Of a stretch of 64,000 bases of DNA, positions 17,723 to 26,288 are shown one piece after another. The position numbers and the translations under genes were made by a program. This DNA is from Paenibacillus sp. JQZ6Y-1 (lineage in GTDB: Bacteria; Bacillota; Bacilli; Paenibacillales; Paenibacillaceae): NCBI RefSeq assembly GCF_040719145.1, contig NZ_JBFDUZ010000001.1, positions 248,001-312,000 of the forward strand, given 5' to 3'. Under the pieces are notes generated by a model. That model did not search any database and was not told the origin of the DNA. It saw only the letters and a program-made list of their open reading frames with translations. How positions within the stretch are numbered: position 1 is the stretch's first letter; every line of letters begins with the position of its first letter.

Positions 17723-20572
17723 GTGCCAAACGGTGCAAAATGGAGTATACGCACTAAAATTGTGGCGGGTTATATCGTGATTATTATCTGTCTGGGTGTC
17801 GTGTTGACGATGATGTCAAGCCGTGTGAACCAGCTGGAGGAAGAAAGCCGATATATCAATGATCATGATCTTGAAGTCCATAACCTTACCAATGCCCTGG
17901 AAAAGCATGTGCTGGATATGGAAACCGGACAGCGAGGCTTCGCTCTAACCGGAGAAGAAAGCTATCTGGTGCCTTATAACGATGCCGCGACTCAGTGGGA
18001 ATCGGATTATAACGAATTATTGTCCCTGATTGCAGGCAATGCGTTACAGCAGAGCAATCTAGAGACGATTAAGACAGGCATTCAAGGCTGGATCAATGAT
18101 GCCGGAACGCCAGTCATTCAGATGAAGCGTGATGGCAATACCGCTGGTCTTACCCGCTTTTTTGCTAGCGATCCCGGCAAGCAGCAGATTGATCAGCTGC
18201 GCACGGAACTGGACGCATTTCGTACAAGTGAAAAGGCACTGACGACAGCTCGCATTGAAGCCACATCAGCGAGCAATGAACGTTTGCTCATGATGATGAT
18301 CTCTGTTTGGGTGCTGTTAGGTGTCGTATCGATTTTGACGGCGATCTTCATTTCCCGTCAGATTGTGCGCACGATTAATGATGTACGCGATACAGTAAGA
18401 GGGATTGCAACCGGTGGGAATCTCAAGACACGAATCGAGATTCAAAGCCGCGATGAAGTCGGCGAACTGGCGGAAGCTGCCAATGAGTTGCTGGATCATG
18501 TGCAATATGAGAACTGGGTAAAAGATCAGATCGCACAGGCAGCAACTCGTTTCCAAGAAGCGGCTGATGCGGATGCGTTAGCAGCGATATTGCTTACTAA
18601 GGGCAATAAATGGTTTCACGCGCCATACGGTATCGCCTATTTGCAAAGTAATGATGGCACATGGCATCGTGCAGCGAGCTTTGCCGTCGATAACAAAGAG
18701 GCGGAGCTAGGCACAGAGATGATTCAGCAAGGACGCGGTTTGACCGGTCAATGTATCGCTGAGCGTCGGATGCTGGAATTGCATCCATTGCCTGCAGATT
18801 ATGTACGCAATGTCAGCTCCGGTCTGGGGCAGGCAGAACTGCAAGCGATGGTAGCCGCGCCGGTTATTTTTGAAGGAAAAGTAATTACGGTTGTAGAATT
18901 CGCACTGCTTCAGCCACTGACGGAGCAGCAAAAGCATCTGTTCCAGCAATTGCTGGACATCTTTGCGGTGACGATGAATTTGGTCATGACTCGCATGGAG
19001 GTTGAACAGCTGTATCGCGATTCGCAATCGATGAATCATGAGCTGCAAGTACAATCGGAGGAATTGCAGGTACAATCCGAAGAACTGCAAGCACAGACAG
19101 AAGAATTGCAAATGCAGACAGAAGAACTGCAAATGCTGAACGAGCGATTGGAGCAAGGCAAGATGGCAGCGGAAAGTACAGCGATTGAGCTGGACAAATA
19201 CGCACAGCAATTGCAGGTTAGCTCGCGTTACAAATCCGAGTTCTTGGCGAATATGTCGCATGAGCTGCGTACACCACTGAACAGTATGCTCATTCTGTCG
19301 CAGATTCTGGCAGAGAATGGCTCCGGCAATCTGGCGGCAAAAGAGCAGGAATATGCTTCGATCATTCACTCGTCCGGTAAGGACCTACTGAATCTGATCA
19401 ATGATATTCTCGATCTGTCCAAAGTGGAAGCTGGCAAAATGCAGCTGGAAATCAATCCGATCAGCGTCACCGCGATGGTGGAGCAAATGGAACGCAGCTT
19501 CCGCGAAACGGCGGCACTGCGCGATCTGTACTTCAAGGTTGAGGTGGACTCGAAGGTGCCGGACCTGATCTATTCGGATGAATTGCGGATTCAGCAGGTG
19601 CTGCGCAATCTGTTGTCCAATGCGTTCAAGTTTACCCAGACGGGCGGCGTTACCTTGCAGGTAGAGAAGATGAATCGCATCCAGAATGCTGATTACGACA
19701 ATGCACAGCCGATGCTAGCATTCAGTGTCAGCGATACGGGGATTGGTATTTCCGCCGAAAATCGCGATGTGATCTTTGAAGCGTTCCGTCAGGCAGACGG
19801 TGCGACTGCACGCAAATATGGCGGTACAGGTCTAGGGCTGTCCATCTCCTCCCAGCTGGCAAGTCTGCTGGGCGGCACGATCCATCTGGAAAGCAAGCTG
19901 AACGAGGGTAGTATCTTTACCTTCTATATTCCGTGCATGGTGACCGATCCGAATTCGGAGCATGCCATGTTTGAAATGAATGACTCGCTGCCGCTGAATC
20001 GTACGCTGTTTGTAGAGGAAGGAACGTTGTCCTCTGCGGATCGTCTAGATTCGTATATGACAAGTGGTGAGCGTCCGCTGCTGCATACCGACCATACGTT
20101 GTCTGGAGCGCACGCTGGATTAAGCGCAGATGACGCAGCGATTGCACAATCGCAAGCGCCAGGAACTGACATTTTGAATGGCAAAAAGATTCTCATTGTG
20201 GATGACGATATTCGCAATGTATATGCGCTGACCAGTATGTTGGAGCGCTATAGTATGAATATTGTCATTTCTCAAAATGGACGCGATGCGCTGGAAATCC
20301 TGCATATGGATCAGGATATCGATCTGATTTTGATGGATATTATGATGCCGGAGCTGGATGGATACGAAACGATGAAAACGGTACGTAACCTGTACGGCTA
20401 CAGCGAAGTGCCAATCATCGTGCTAACTGCCAAAGCGATGAAAGAAGATCGTGAGAAGAGTGTTCAAGCAGGAGCAACCGATTATATGAGCAAACCGCTG
20501 CAAATGCAAGACGTATTACAGCGTGTTCGTTACTGGTTGCATCAGCAGGCTACACGTTATTCTGCACATTGA
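17723..20572 (+). CDS. Hybrid histidine kinase: CHASE3-HAMP-GAF-HisKA-HATPase-REC
   Basis: A 949-aa protein starting with GTG (GGAGG at 17711-17715). TM1 lies at about 13-32 and the extracellular CHASE3 domain has VLDMETGQRGFALTGEE. TM2 is near 190-215 and HAMP follows. A GAF domain (about 270-425) is followed by a Gln/Glu coiled coil (about 430-500). HisKA has His513 in NMSHELRTPLNS. HATPase_c motifs are LSNAFKF, DTGIGI and GTGLGLSI. The C-terminal receiver has Asp872 in LILMDIMMPELDG. The layout resembles stress or phosphorelay kinases. No partner regulator is adjacent; the next genes are two low-complexity proteins of unknown role. Confidence 0.93.
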   Translation: MPNGAKWSIRTKIVAGYIVIIICLGVVLTMMSSRVNQLEEESRYINDHDLEVHNLTNALEKHVLDMETGQRGFALTGEESYLVPYNDAATQWESDYNELLSLIAGNALQQSNLETIKTGIQGWINDAGTPVIQMKRDGNTAGLTRFFASDPGKQQIDQLRTELDAFRTSEKALTTARIEATSASNERLLMMMISVWVLLGVVSILTAIFISRQIVRTINDVRDTVRGIATGGNLKTRIEIQSRDEVGELAEAANELLDHVQYENWVKDQIAQAATRFQEAADADALAAILLTKGNKWFHAPYGIAYLQSNDGTWHRAASFAVDNKEAELGTEMIQQGRGLTGQCIAERRMLELHPLPADYVRNVSSGLGQAELQAMVAAPVIFEGKVITVVEFALLQPLTEQQKHLFQQLLDIFAVTMNLVMTRMEVEQLYRDSQSMNHELQVQSEELQVQSEELQAQTEELQMQTEELQMLNERLEQGKMAAESTAIELDKYAQQLQVSSRYKSEFLANMSHELRTPLNSMLILSQILAENGSGNLAAKEQEYASIIHSSGKDLLNLINDILDLSKVEAGKMQLEINPISVTAMVEQMERSFRETAALRDLYFKVEVDSKVPDLIYSDELRIQQVLRNLLSNAFKFTQTGGVTLQVEKMNRIQNADYDNAQPMLAFSVSDTGIGISAENRDVIFEAFRQADGATARKYGGTGLGLSISSQLASLLGGTIHLESKLNEGSIFTFYIPCMVTDPNSEHAMFEMNDSLPLNRTLFVEEGTLSSADRLDSYMTSGERPLLHTDHTLSGAHAGLSADDAAIAQSQAPGTDILNGKKILIVDDDIRNVYALTSMLERYSMNIVISQNGRDALEILHMDQDIDLILMDIMMPELDGYETMKTVRNLYGYSEVPIIVLTAKAMKEDREKSVQAGATDYMSKPLQMQDVLQRVRYWLHQQATRYSAH
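19043..19126 (+). repeat. 21-bp tandem repeat encoding the kinase coiled coil
   Basis: Four in-frame 21-bp units encode the heptads LQVQSEE, LQVQSEE, LQAQTEE and LQMQTEE, followed by a diverged LQMLNER. They form a signalling helix between the GAF and HisKA domains. Each unit is one heptad, so changes in unit number would lengthen the helix without changing its register. Confidence 0.85.
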
Positions 20573-20605
20573 GGCAAATTCACTCATAAACTGCATGATT
20601 CAAAG

Positions 20606-20647
20606 GCTCGGATATCCCGTCAACGACGCGGTATCCGAGCTTTTTTG
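20606..20647 (+). terminator. Terminator after the hybrid kinase
   Basis: Stem GCTCGGATA / TATCCGAGC with internal loop bases, followed by TTTTTT. Confidence 0.85.
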
Positions 20648-20862
20648 CTATCAGATAGCGCTCCTTTAAAAATATGTAAAGCAACTTAGTTATATAGGTC
20701 TTAATACCCTTGATGTGTTCATTTTTAAATAGTACATTTTTACTACAAACGTGGTGAGCTACGTCATCTTTTCATCATATTCACTTGCACTTCAATCATG
20801 GACTTGTACAGCACGATCGGAAGCAGGGCACCCGTTCATTTTGTCAGAAAGGAAGATTACAG

Positions 20863-22227
20863 ATGAATATCAGTTCAAGCCCTGGGTATGCCTCCAGCAG
20901 TAGCTTGCAGCAGAGCTATCCTGCCAAAAGTAGTGGCGTTGATGCAACGGATACCGATGTCCCGAAGCAGAAGCAGGAACAGGACAATAGCGATCCACAG
21001 GTACAGGCAGAAAAAGCCAAGGAACAAAAGCTGAAGGATCAAAAGATTCAGGATCAAAAACAGCAGGACAAGCTGGCAGAGGAACAGAAAACGGAACGAA
21101 AAGAAGAGTACAAAAAAGAGGACAAAGCCAAAGAGGTCCGCAAAAAAGATATGGACACGTTGTTCGACAAGCAGCAGCATGAACAGCAGGCAAGCAACAA
21201 AACCGCTCATGATGTGCTGATCGAAAGCATTTACAGCAAGCTAGGCACAGACAGTCAGTTGCCAGTAACCAAAAACAATTACGAGGACACGATCAAAAAT
21301 CTCGTCAGTCGCGGATTTCAGGTGAGCGCGGACGAAGAACGCTTGACCATTTCGTCCAAGATTCATCAGCTAAAGCTAGAAATCAGTAAAGATTCCTATG
21401 AGCAGTACATGCAGTCCCTTTATCTCAAAGCGGGTCTGGCATCTAGTAGCGATATCGCAACAGATCCATCCGATAGCGATAGTACGACCGAGCCGATCGG
21501 CGGCAGCATTAGCATCGGTACGGGCAGCGGTTCTACAGGCAATTCTTCATCGGATTCTGCAAATACAGGCACATCGACGCAACCGACAACTTCTCCTTCC
21601 ACAGACAGCACCAATCAAGGCAATGCTTCGCATGACACCAGCACGACCACACCAGTAGCAAACGATTCAGGTCATGCTCCATCACCTACTGCCAGCAATG
21701 GCAATACTGTATCTTCAGATACGCATGGCAGCAGCTCGACACCGTCATCCAGTGACAGCAGTACAGCACCTGCTACTGGCAATACAACGCCTGCACCTAC
21801 AACAAGCAGCGATAGCGGCAGCACATCGAACACGCCAGCAGGCACACAAAACACGACCACTTCGACAACCGACAGTGGCGGTACTAGCACAAGTACAACA
21901 CCAACATCAACAACTAGCGATTCGTCTGGCAGCAGTACAACGAATAACAGTAGCAGCACATCGCCATCCAGTAGTACAGGTAGCAGTAGTACTACGACAT
22001 CATCAGGTAGCACAACAGGCAATACAACGTCATCTGGAAGTACAGGCAATAGTGGCGGTAGTGGTAGCACATCGTCCGGCACTACGACCAATAGTGGTAG
22101 TACGACACCATCTGGTAGCAGCACAGGCACTGGAAGCAGTTCCTCTTCGGACACGACCTCAACCGGCACTACAGGCGGTACAAGTGGAACAGGTGTCGGC
22201 TTGATTCCGGGTGGGATTTTAAAATAA
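20863..22227 (+). CDS. Unknown protein: charged coiled coil, conserved core, Ser/Thr/Gly-rich tail
   Basis: A 454-aa protein I do not recognise. Residues 1-35 are Ser-rich, without a Sec signal peptide or lipobox. About 35-115 is a very charged Lys/Glu/Gln coiled coil. About 133-190 is a folded-looking core (IKNLVSRGFQVSADEERLTI, then SSKIHQLKLEISKDSYEQYM). From about 190 to the end there is almost only Ser, Thr, Gly and Asn. ATG 20863 has AAAGGAAG upstream. The core is clearly paralogous to that at 22579-24099. No close enzymatic motif is seen. The tail resembles a glycosylated or surface-exposed spacer, but the export route is not evident. Confidence 0.8.
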   Translation: MNISSSPGYASSSSLQQSYPAKSSGVDATDTDVPKQKQEQDNSDPQVQAEKAKEQKLKDQKIQDQKQQDKLAEEQKTERKEEYKKEDKAKEVRKKDMDTLFDKQQHEQQASNKTAHDVLIESIYSKLGTDSQLPVTKNNYEDTIKNLVSRGFQVSADEERLTISSKIHQLKLEISKDSYEQYMQSLYLKAGLASSSDIATDPSDSDSTTEPIGGSISIGTGSGSTGNSSSDSANTGTSTQPTTSPSTDSTNQGNASHDTSTTTPVANDSGHAPSPTASNGNTVSSDTHGSSSTPSSSDSSTAPATGNTTPAPTTSSDSGSTSNTPAGTQNTTTSTTDSGGTSTSTTPTSTTSDSSGSSTTNNSSSTSPSSSTGSSSTTTSSGSTTGNTTSSGSTGNSGGSGSTSSGTTTNSGSTTPSGSSTGTGSSSSSDTTSTGTTGGTSGTGVGLIPGGILK

Positions 22228-22266
22228 TCTTCGCTATCCTAATATATTGTGCACATCTGTGTAATG

Positions 22267-22303
22267 AAGCCTTTTTCCTGAATATGGGAAAAAGGCTTTT
22301 TTG
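22267..22303 (+). terminator. Terminator between the two low-complexity paralogues
   Basis: Stem AAGCCTTTTTCC / GGAAAAAGGCTT with a TTTTTTG tail. The rest of the gap to 22578 is A+T-rich and probably holds the promoter of the next gene; nothing else is seen there. Confidence 0.85.
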
Positions 22304-22578
22304 TTGCTTCTTGTCGGTTCCTGACTAGCTTTTGTTTGTAATATTCGTATAACAACATGTAGATACATATATAAATTAATTGGATAAAAATACCTTTATT
22401 AGGAATAAAGTACCTTGCTGGATAACTGTATTAATAGTAAATTATTACCAATAAATATGGTATTATATTCCTTAATTGTATGTGACATAAATGGTGGATA
22501 TATAAATAAACCGAATTCACTGCCGCTGCCGTCGACGTGCATAGGATCAACAACCTACAAAGCGAGGAGCACACTTCC

Positions 22579-24099
22579 ATGAATATGACAACAGCCAGTT
22601 ATACTCCCTCTTCCAATGTATATACTTTGTATGGAGGCGCACAAAATCGGATGCAGGATCAATCGATTGCCACCGATACAGGGAATGGAACCAATGTAGA
22701 TACATCGTCGTCCGACGGCAAAACACCGGCAGAGCAAAAGATCGAATCCAATAAACAGTATAAGCAAGAACTGAAGGACAAGGAGCAACGCGACAAGGAT
22801 CTGGATAAGCTGTATGAACAACAGCAGAAGAAAACGGAATACGTTCATCAGCAGCTCAAGCAGACGATAACCGGTCAAGGGTATTTCCAAATCGGCGAGC
22901 GTCAGGATATTGCGTTGACGAAGGATAACTTTGATACGACGGTGAAAAATCTGATGCACAAAGGCTTTCAGGTGGATAACACGGAGCAGCAGGTAACGAT
23001 CTCATCAAAGCTGCATCAGCTAAAATTGGAAATGAGTAAAGAATCATATAATAAATATCTGGAAATGACCTACGGCAAACATATTGCCGAGCAGATGACT
23101 GGTACGAAGCCAGCGGCGAATGCCAATGCGTCTACTTCTGTTATTTATACAGGTAATACAGGCAATCTGTCTGGCAGTGCTACGGTGAATGTAGGCGGTG
23201 CATCTGCAAGTGCATCAGCAGGCGCATCCGGTACGTCCGCATCGTCAGGTAATACAAGTACTGCGCAATCCTCTTCACCAGCAGTCGGTCAGCCAGCAAC
23301 GCCGTCTGAGCAGCCAGTATATACACCACCAGTGGCACCGCAACAACCAGCCACTGGAAATGATCCGGTTGATCATCAATCTAGTCCTGCGCCAGCTAGC
23401 CCGGCAACTTCCCAGCAAGACGGCAATACGAACGGATCAACGAATGCACAACCAACACCAGCTTCGACAACTCCGGTGGCAGAAGCGCCATCGTCCGGTA
23501 CACCAACATCTGGAACAGCTCCATCCACTAGCGAGAATCCAGTAGCACCGACAAATTCTATTCCAGTAACCATACCGATAAGCGTGCCCAATATCGTGAC
23601 TGATACGGTGGCACCAGTCGTGAGCAGCCCAGCTGCTACCTCGACGACTCCGATAACCAATACAGGAACCGTCCCATCGGGCAATAGTGGCACTACTACC
23701 GATTCGTCCGCAACAATTCCAGCAGCATCGACACCGATAGCAACAACGACACCTACAACCACAGCACCAGTTACATCGACACCAGTAGCGACAACGACGC
23801 CTACAACCACAGCACCAGCTACATCGACACCAGTAGCGACAACGACACCTACAACCACAGCGCCAGTTACATCGACACCAGTAGCAACAACAGCGCCTAT
23901 AACAACAGCGCCAGCGTCTTCAACCGTTAGCGCTCCAGTTACAACAAGCAGCACGCTGAATAGCGTTACCACTACTACAGCACCTGCAACAAGCACCACA
24001 ACAACTGCAACACCAGCACCAACAACATCAACATCCACTGTGTTGGGTACTGTTGTAGGCAGTGTGAACAAAACGCTGAATGGTACACTCCGTAAATAA
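22579..24099 (+). CDS. Unknown protein, paralogue of 20863-22227, Thr/Pro/Ala-rich tail
   Basis: A 506-aa protein. It has the same plan as its neighbour: Ser/Thr-rich N-terminus, Lys/Glu/Gln coiled coil (about 50-100), and a core at about 112-168 (VKNLMHKGFQVDNTEQQVTI, then SSKLHQLKLEMSKESYNKYL). The low-complexity tail is rich in Thr, Pro, Ala and Ser rather than Gly/Ser. The core is well conserved between the two while the tails are not, which argues that the core is the functional unit. No signal peptide, sortase motif or membrane helix is visible. ATG 22579 follows GCGAGGAG. The gene has its own promoter region and terminator. Confidence 0.8.
   Translation: MNMTTASYTPSSNVYTLYGGAQNRMQDQSIATDTGNGTNVDTSSSDGKTPAEQKIESNKQYKQELKDKEQRDKDLDKLYEQQQKKTEYVHQQLKQTITGQGYFQIGERQDIALTKDNFDTTVKNLMHKGFQVDNTEQQVTISSKLHQLKLEMSKESYNKYLEMTYGKHIAEQMTGTKPAANANASTSVIYTGNTGNLSGSATVNVGGASASASAGASGTSASSGNTSTAQSSSPAVGQPATPSEQPVYTPPVAPQQPATGNDPVDHQSSPAPASPATSQQDGNTNGSTNAQPTPASTTPVAEAPSSGTPTSGTAPSTSENPVAPTNSIPVTIPISVPNIVTDTVAPVVSSPAATSTTPITNTGTVPSGNSGTTTDSSATIPAASTPIATTTPTTTAPVTSTPVATTTPTTTAPATSTPVATTTPTTTAPVTSTPVATTAPITTAPASSTVSAPVTTSSTLNSVTTTTAPATSTTTTATPAPTTSTSTVLGTVVGSVNKTLNGTLRK
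23731..23922 (+). repeat. 48-bp in-frame tandem repeat in the Thr/Pro-rich tail
   Basis: Four 48-bp units start at 23731, 23779, 23827 and 23875. The first three are nearly identical and the fourth is diverged. Each encodes 16 residues of the form TPVATTTPTTTAPVTS. The units allow length change of the tail by recombination or slippage while keeping the frame. Confidence 0.85.
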
Positions 24100-24188
24100 T
24101 TTGCATATTCCATAACAACGTAGAAGCGAAGACAGAAAATAAGCCATACGAGCAGCAAGACAGCTCCAAAAGAGATATTCTTCCACTC

Positions 24189-24263
24189 AAAAAGCCTGCT
24201 TTTCCGACTCGTCTGTACAGTGTGTTCACTGCATAGACGGGAATGACGGAAAGGCAGGCTTTA
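24189..24263. terminator. Convergent terminator hairpin
   Basis: Arms AAAGCCTGC-TTTTCCG and CGGAAA-GGCAGGCTTT enclose a long loop with further pairing (gtct/agac). It lies between the plus-strand gene ending at 24099 and the minus-strand exporter ending at 24384, and can serve both. Confidence 0.7.
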
Positions 24264-24383
24264 TATTGTCACGTTGTCACGGCTTCATGTGGAAAGGAAT
24301 ATTGCACGTTGCTTGCATTTGCAGACGTATTGATCTGACCGATTGCGATATGGATAAAATAGAACGCTGTATATCCATACAGA

Positions 24384-26288
24384 TCATGCTTCGGCTGCGG
24401 TACCGGCGCTGTGACGTGCATGTCGATACAGCTCGGCATAGATACCGCCCTGCGCCAGCAAGCGTGAGTGTGTACCCTGTTCCGCGATGCGACCATGCTC
24501 CATGACCAGAATGCGGTCGGCATGCATAATGGTGGACAGTCGGTGGGCGATTACGATGGTGGTTCGTCCGCGCGATACGGTTTGTAGCGCTTGCTGTACA
24601 AGCTGCTCGGTATGCGAATCCAGATTGGCTGTCGCTTCATCCAGAATCAGTACCTTCGGACGAAATACAACAATGCGGGCAAAGGAGATTAGCTGACGTT
24701 CTCCAGCGGATAATCCGCTTCCTCGCTCTGACAATGTCGTATCGTACTGCTGCGGCAGACGTTCAATCATCTCATGCGCACCGACAAAGCTACATGCCTC
24801 GATGACCTGCTCACGCGTAATATGCGATTGGAATAGGCGCACATTATCGATAATCGATCCAGAAAATAAGAACGGCTCCTGCTGAATCAATCCAACGATC
24901 CGATGCAGCTGCTGCTGCGGAATGCGGCGCAGATCAATATCATCAATCGTGACGGAACCGTCCCATACATCGTAAAATCGATTCAGCAGCGAGATCAGCG
25001 TACTTTTGCCCGCACCCGTCGTTCCGACCACGCCGATCATTTCGCCGGGGCGAATATGCAAATCTAGCTCTGGCAGTACCGGTTGATCCACATCATAGCC
25101 GAAGGTGATATGGTTGAAATCAACTTTCCCTTTCACCTTTTCAGGATCAAGCGGGGTCAGCTGATCAGCTTGAGCATCGGCGATCTCCGGCTTGATTCGC
25201 AAAATGCGCCAGATGCGATCCATCGACACAATCGTAGACTGAAAGGTATTCCATTGCATCGTAATTTGCGTAATTGGCTGGAAGAATTGACGGATATAGC
25301 TAATAAACGCATACAATACGCCGACCTCCATCTGCTTGTTGAAGACGGCGACGCCACCTAGCCATACCATCAGCACCAGCGCGATATTGCCGAGCACATC
25401 AAAGGTACGGTTGAATAGCACGTTCGATTTGAGCTGCCGTATATTTGCCTGCCAGTAATCGCTATTGTATTCGGTGAATCGACGAGTTTGCTCCTTTTCC
25501 TGATGAAAAATCTGAATCAAGCCCATACCGGACAGATTCTCAGCAGTAAAAGCAACCAGTGTGGACAGGCGGCTGCGCGCATATTGATACACTTCGCGCA
25601 GCCGCTTGCGAAATAAAATCGCTAAGGTAACAATCACGGGTAGCGTTAGCATCGAATACCACGCCAGCGTCGTATCCAATCGGAACATAAAGTAAATAAT
25701 AAACACTAGCATCATACCGTCACGAATCAGACTAAGCAACACTTGGGTAAAAAACTGGCTGATCGTCTCCGTATCACTCGATACATTGGTCACCAGCCCG
25801 CCGCTGCTAGAACGGTCAAAAAAGCTCATCGACAGCTTGGAAATATGTTCAAATAGGTCTTTGCGAATACTAGCAACGATATGTTGACCTGCATATTGCA
25901 GCAGATTGCTCTGCACATACGTAAAGATCAGACTCACAATCGCCAATCCGAGAAACACTAGCGCCATTTCAATGAGAAAGCGCAGATCACTATTGCCAAC
26001 TGCAATATGATCGTCGATGACAATACTGACTAGATACGGCTGCAACAGATCAGCCGAGATGGACAGCATGGTTGCAAAGATAATGCCGATAAAGGTCAGA
26101 CGATGTGGACGCGCATAGCGCAAAATCGACCGCAAGGATTCATAACGGCGTGGTTGCTTCGGATCGGGAGAGGAAGCTGCCGTAGGTGGTTGCTTGCCAT
26201 GCGGGGATGACGGTTTGCTGCCTGATGGTATATGTTTGGCTTGATCCGATGCAGTTGTGCTTGCATCGGCAGATGACTTATTCGGCAT
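24384..26288 (-). CDS. ABC exporter half-transporter with intact ATPase site (BmrD/YheH-like)
   Basis: A 634-aa type I ABC exporter subunit: about six transmembrane helices, then a nucleotide-binding domain with Walker A GTTGAGKST, signature LSAGERQLISFARI, Walker B VLILDEATANLD and H-loop IVIAHRLST. The first 45 residues are a hydrophilic, Pro/Ser-rich extension. AGGAGG lies before the start. The gene overlaps the upstream partner by 11 bases. Together they resemble heterodimeric multidrug exporters such as BmrCD of Bacillus subtilis, in which this subunit carries the catalytic Glu. The substrate is not predictable. Confidence 0.9.
   Translation of the reverse strand: MPNKSSADASTTASDQAKHIPSGSKPSSPHGKQPPTAASSPDPKQPRRYESLRSILRYARPHRLTFIGIIFATMLSISADLLQPYLVSIVIDDHIAVGNSDLRFLIEMALVFLGLAIVSLIFTYVQSNLLQYAGQHIVASIRKDLFEHISKLSMSFFDRSSSGGLVTNVSSDTETISQFFTQVLLSLIRDGMMLVFIIYFMFRLDTTLAWYSMLTLPVIVTLAILFRKRLREVYQYARSRLSTLVAFTAENLSGMGLIQIFHQEKEQTRRFTEYNSDYWQANIRQLKSNVLFNRTFDVLGNIALVLMVWLGGVAVFNKQMEVGVLYAFISYIRQFFQPITQITMQWNTFQSTIVSMDRIWRILRIKPEIADAQADQLTPLDPEKVKGKVDFNHITFGYDVDQPVLPELDLHIRPGEMIGVVGTTGAGKSTLISLLNRFYDVWDGSVTIDDIDLRRIPQQQLHRIVGLIQQEPFLFSGSIIDNVRLFQSHITREQVIEACSFVGAHEMIERLPQQYDTTLSERGSGLSAGERQLISFARIVVFRPKVLILDEATANLDSHTEQLVQQALQTVSRGRTTIVIAHRLSTIMHADRILVMEHGRIAEQGTHSRLLAQGGIYAELYRHARHSAGTAAEA

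Noticed and set aside
18707-19369. 220-codon minus-strand frame opposite the hybrid kinase
   Set aside because: It mirrors the Gln/Glu coiled-coil repeat (Leu/Gln-rich) and has no start signal; the kinase on the other strand is certain.
21672-22169. Long Val/Leu-rich open frame on the minus strand opposite the Ser/Thr tail
   Set aside because: It is the complement of a low-complexity Ser/Thr coding region. It lacks a ribosome site and any domain.
23731-23922. CRISPR-like array
   Set aside because: The 48-bp units are contiguous, in frame and without unique spacers.
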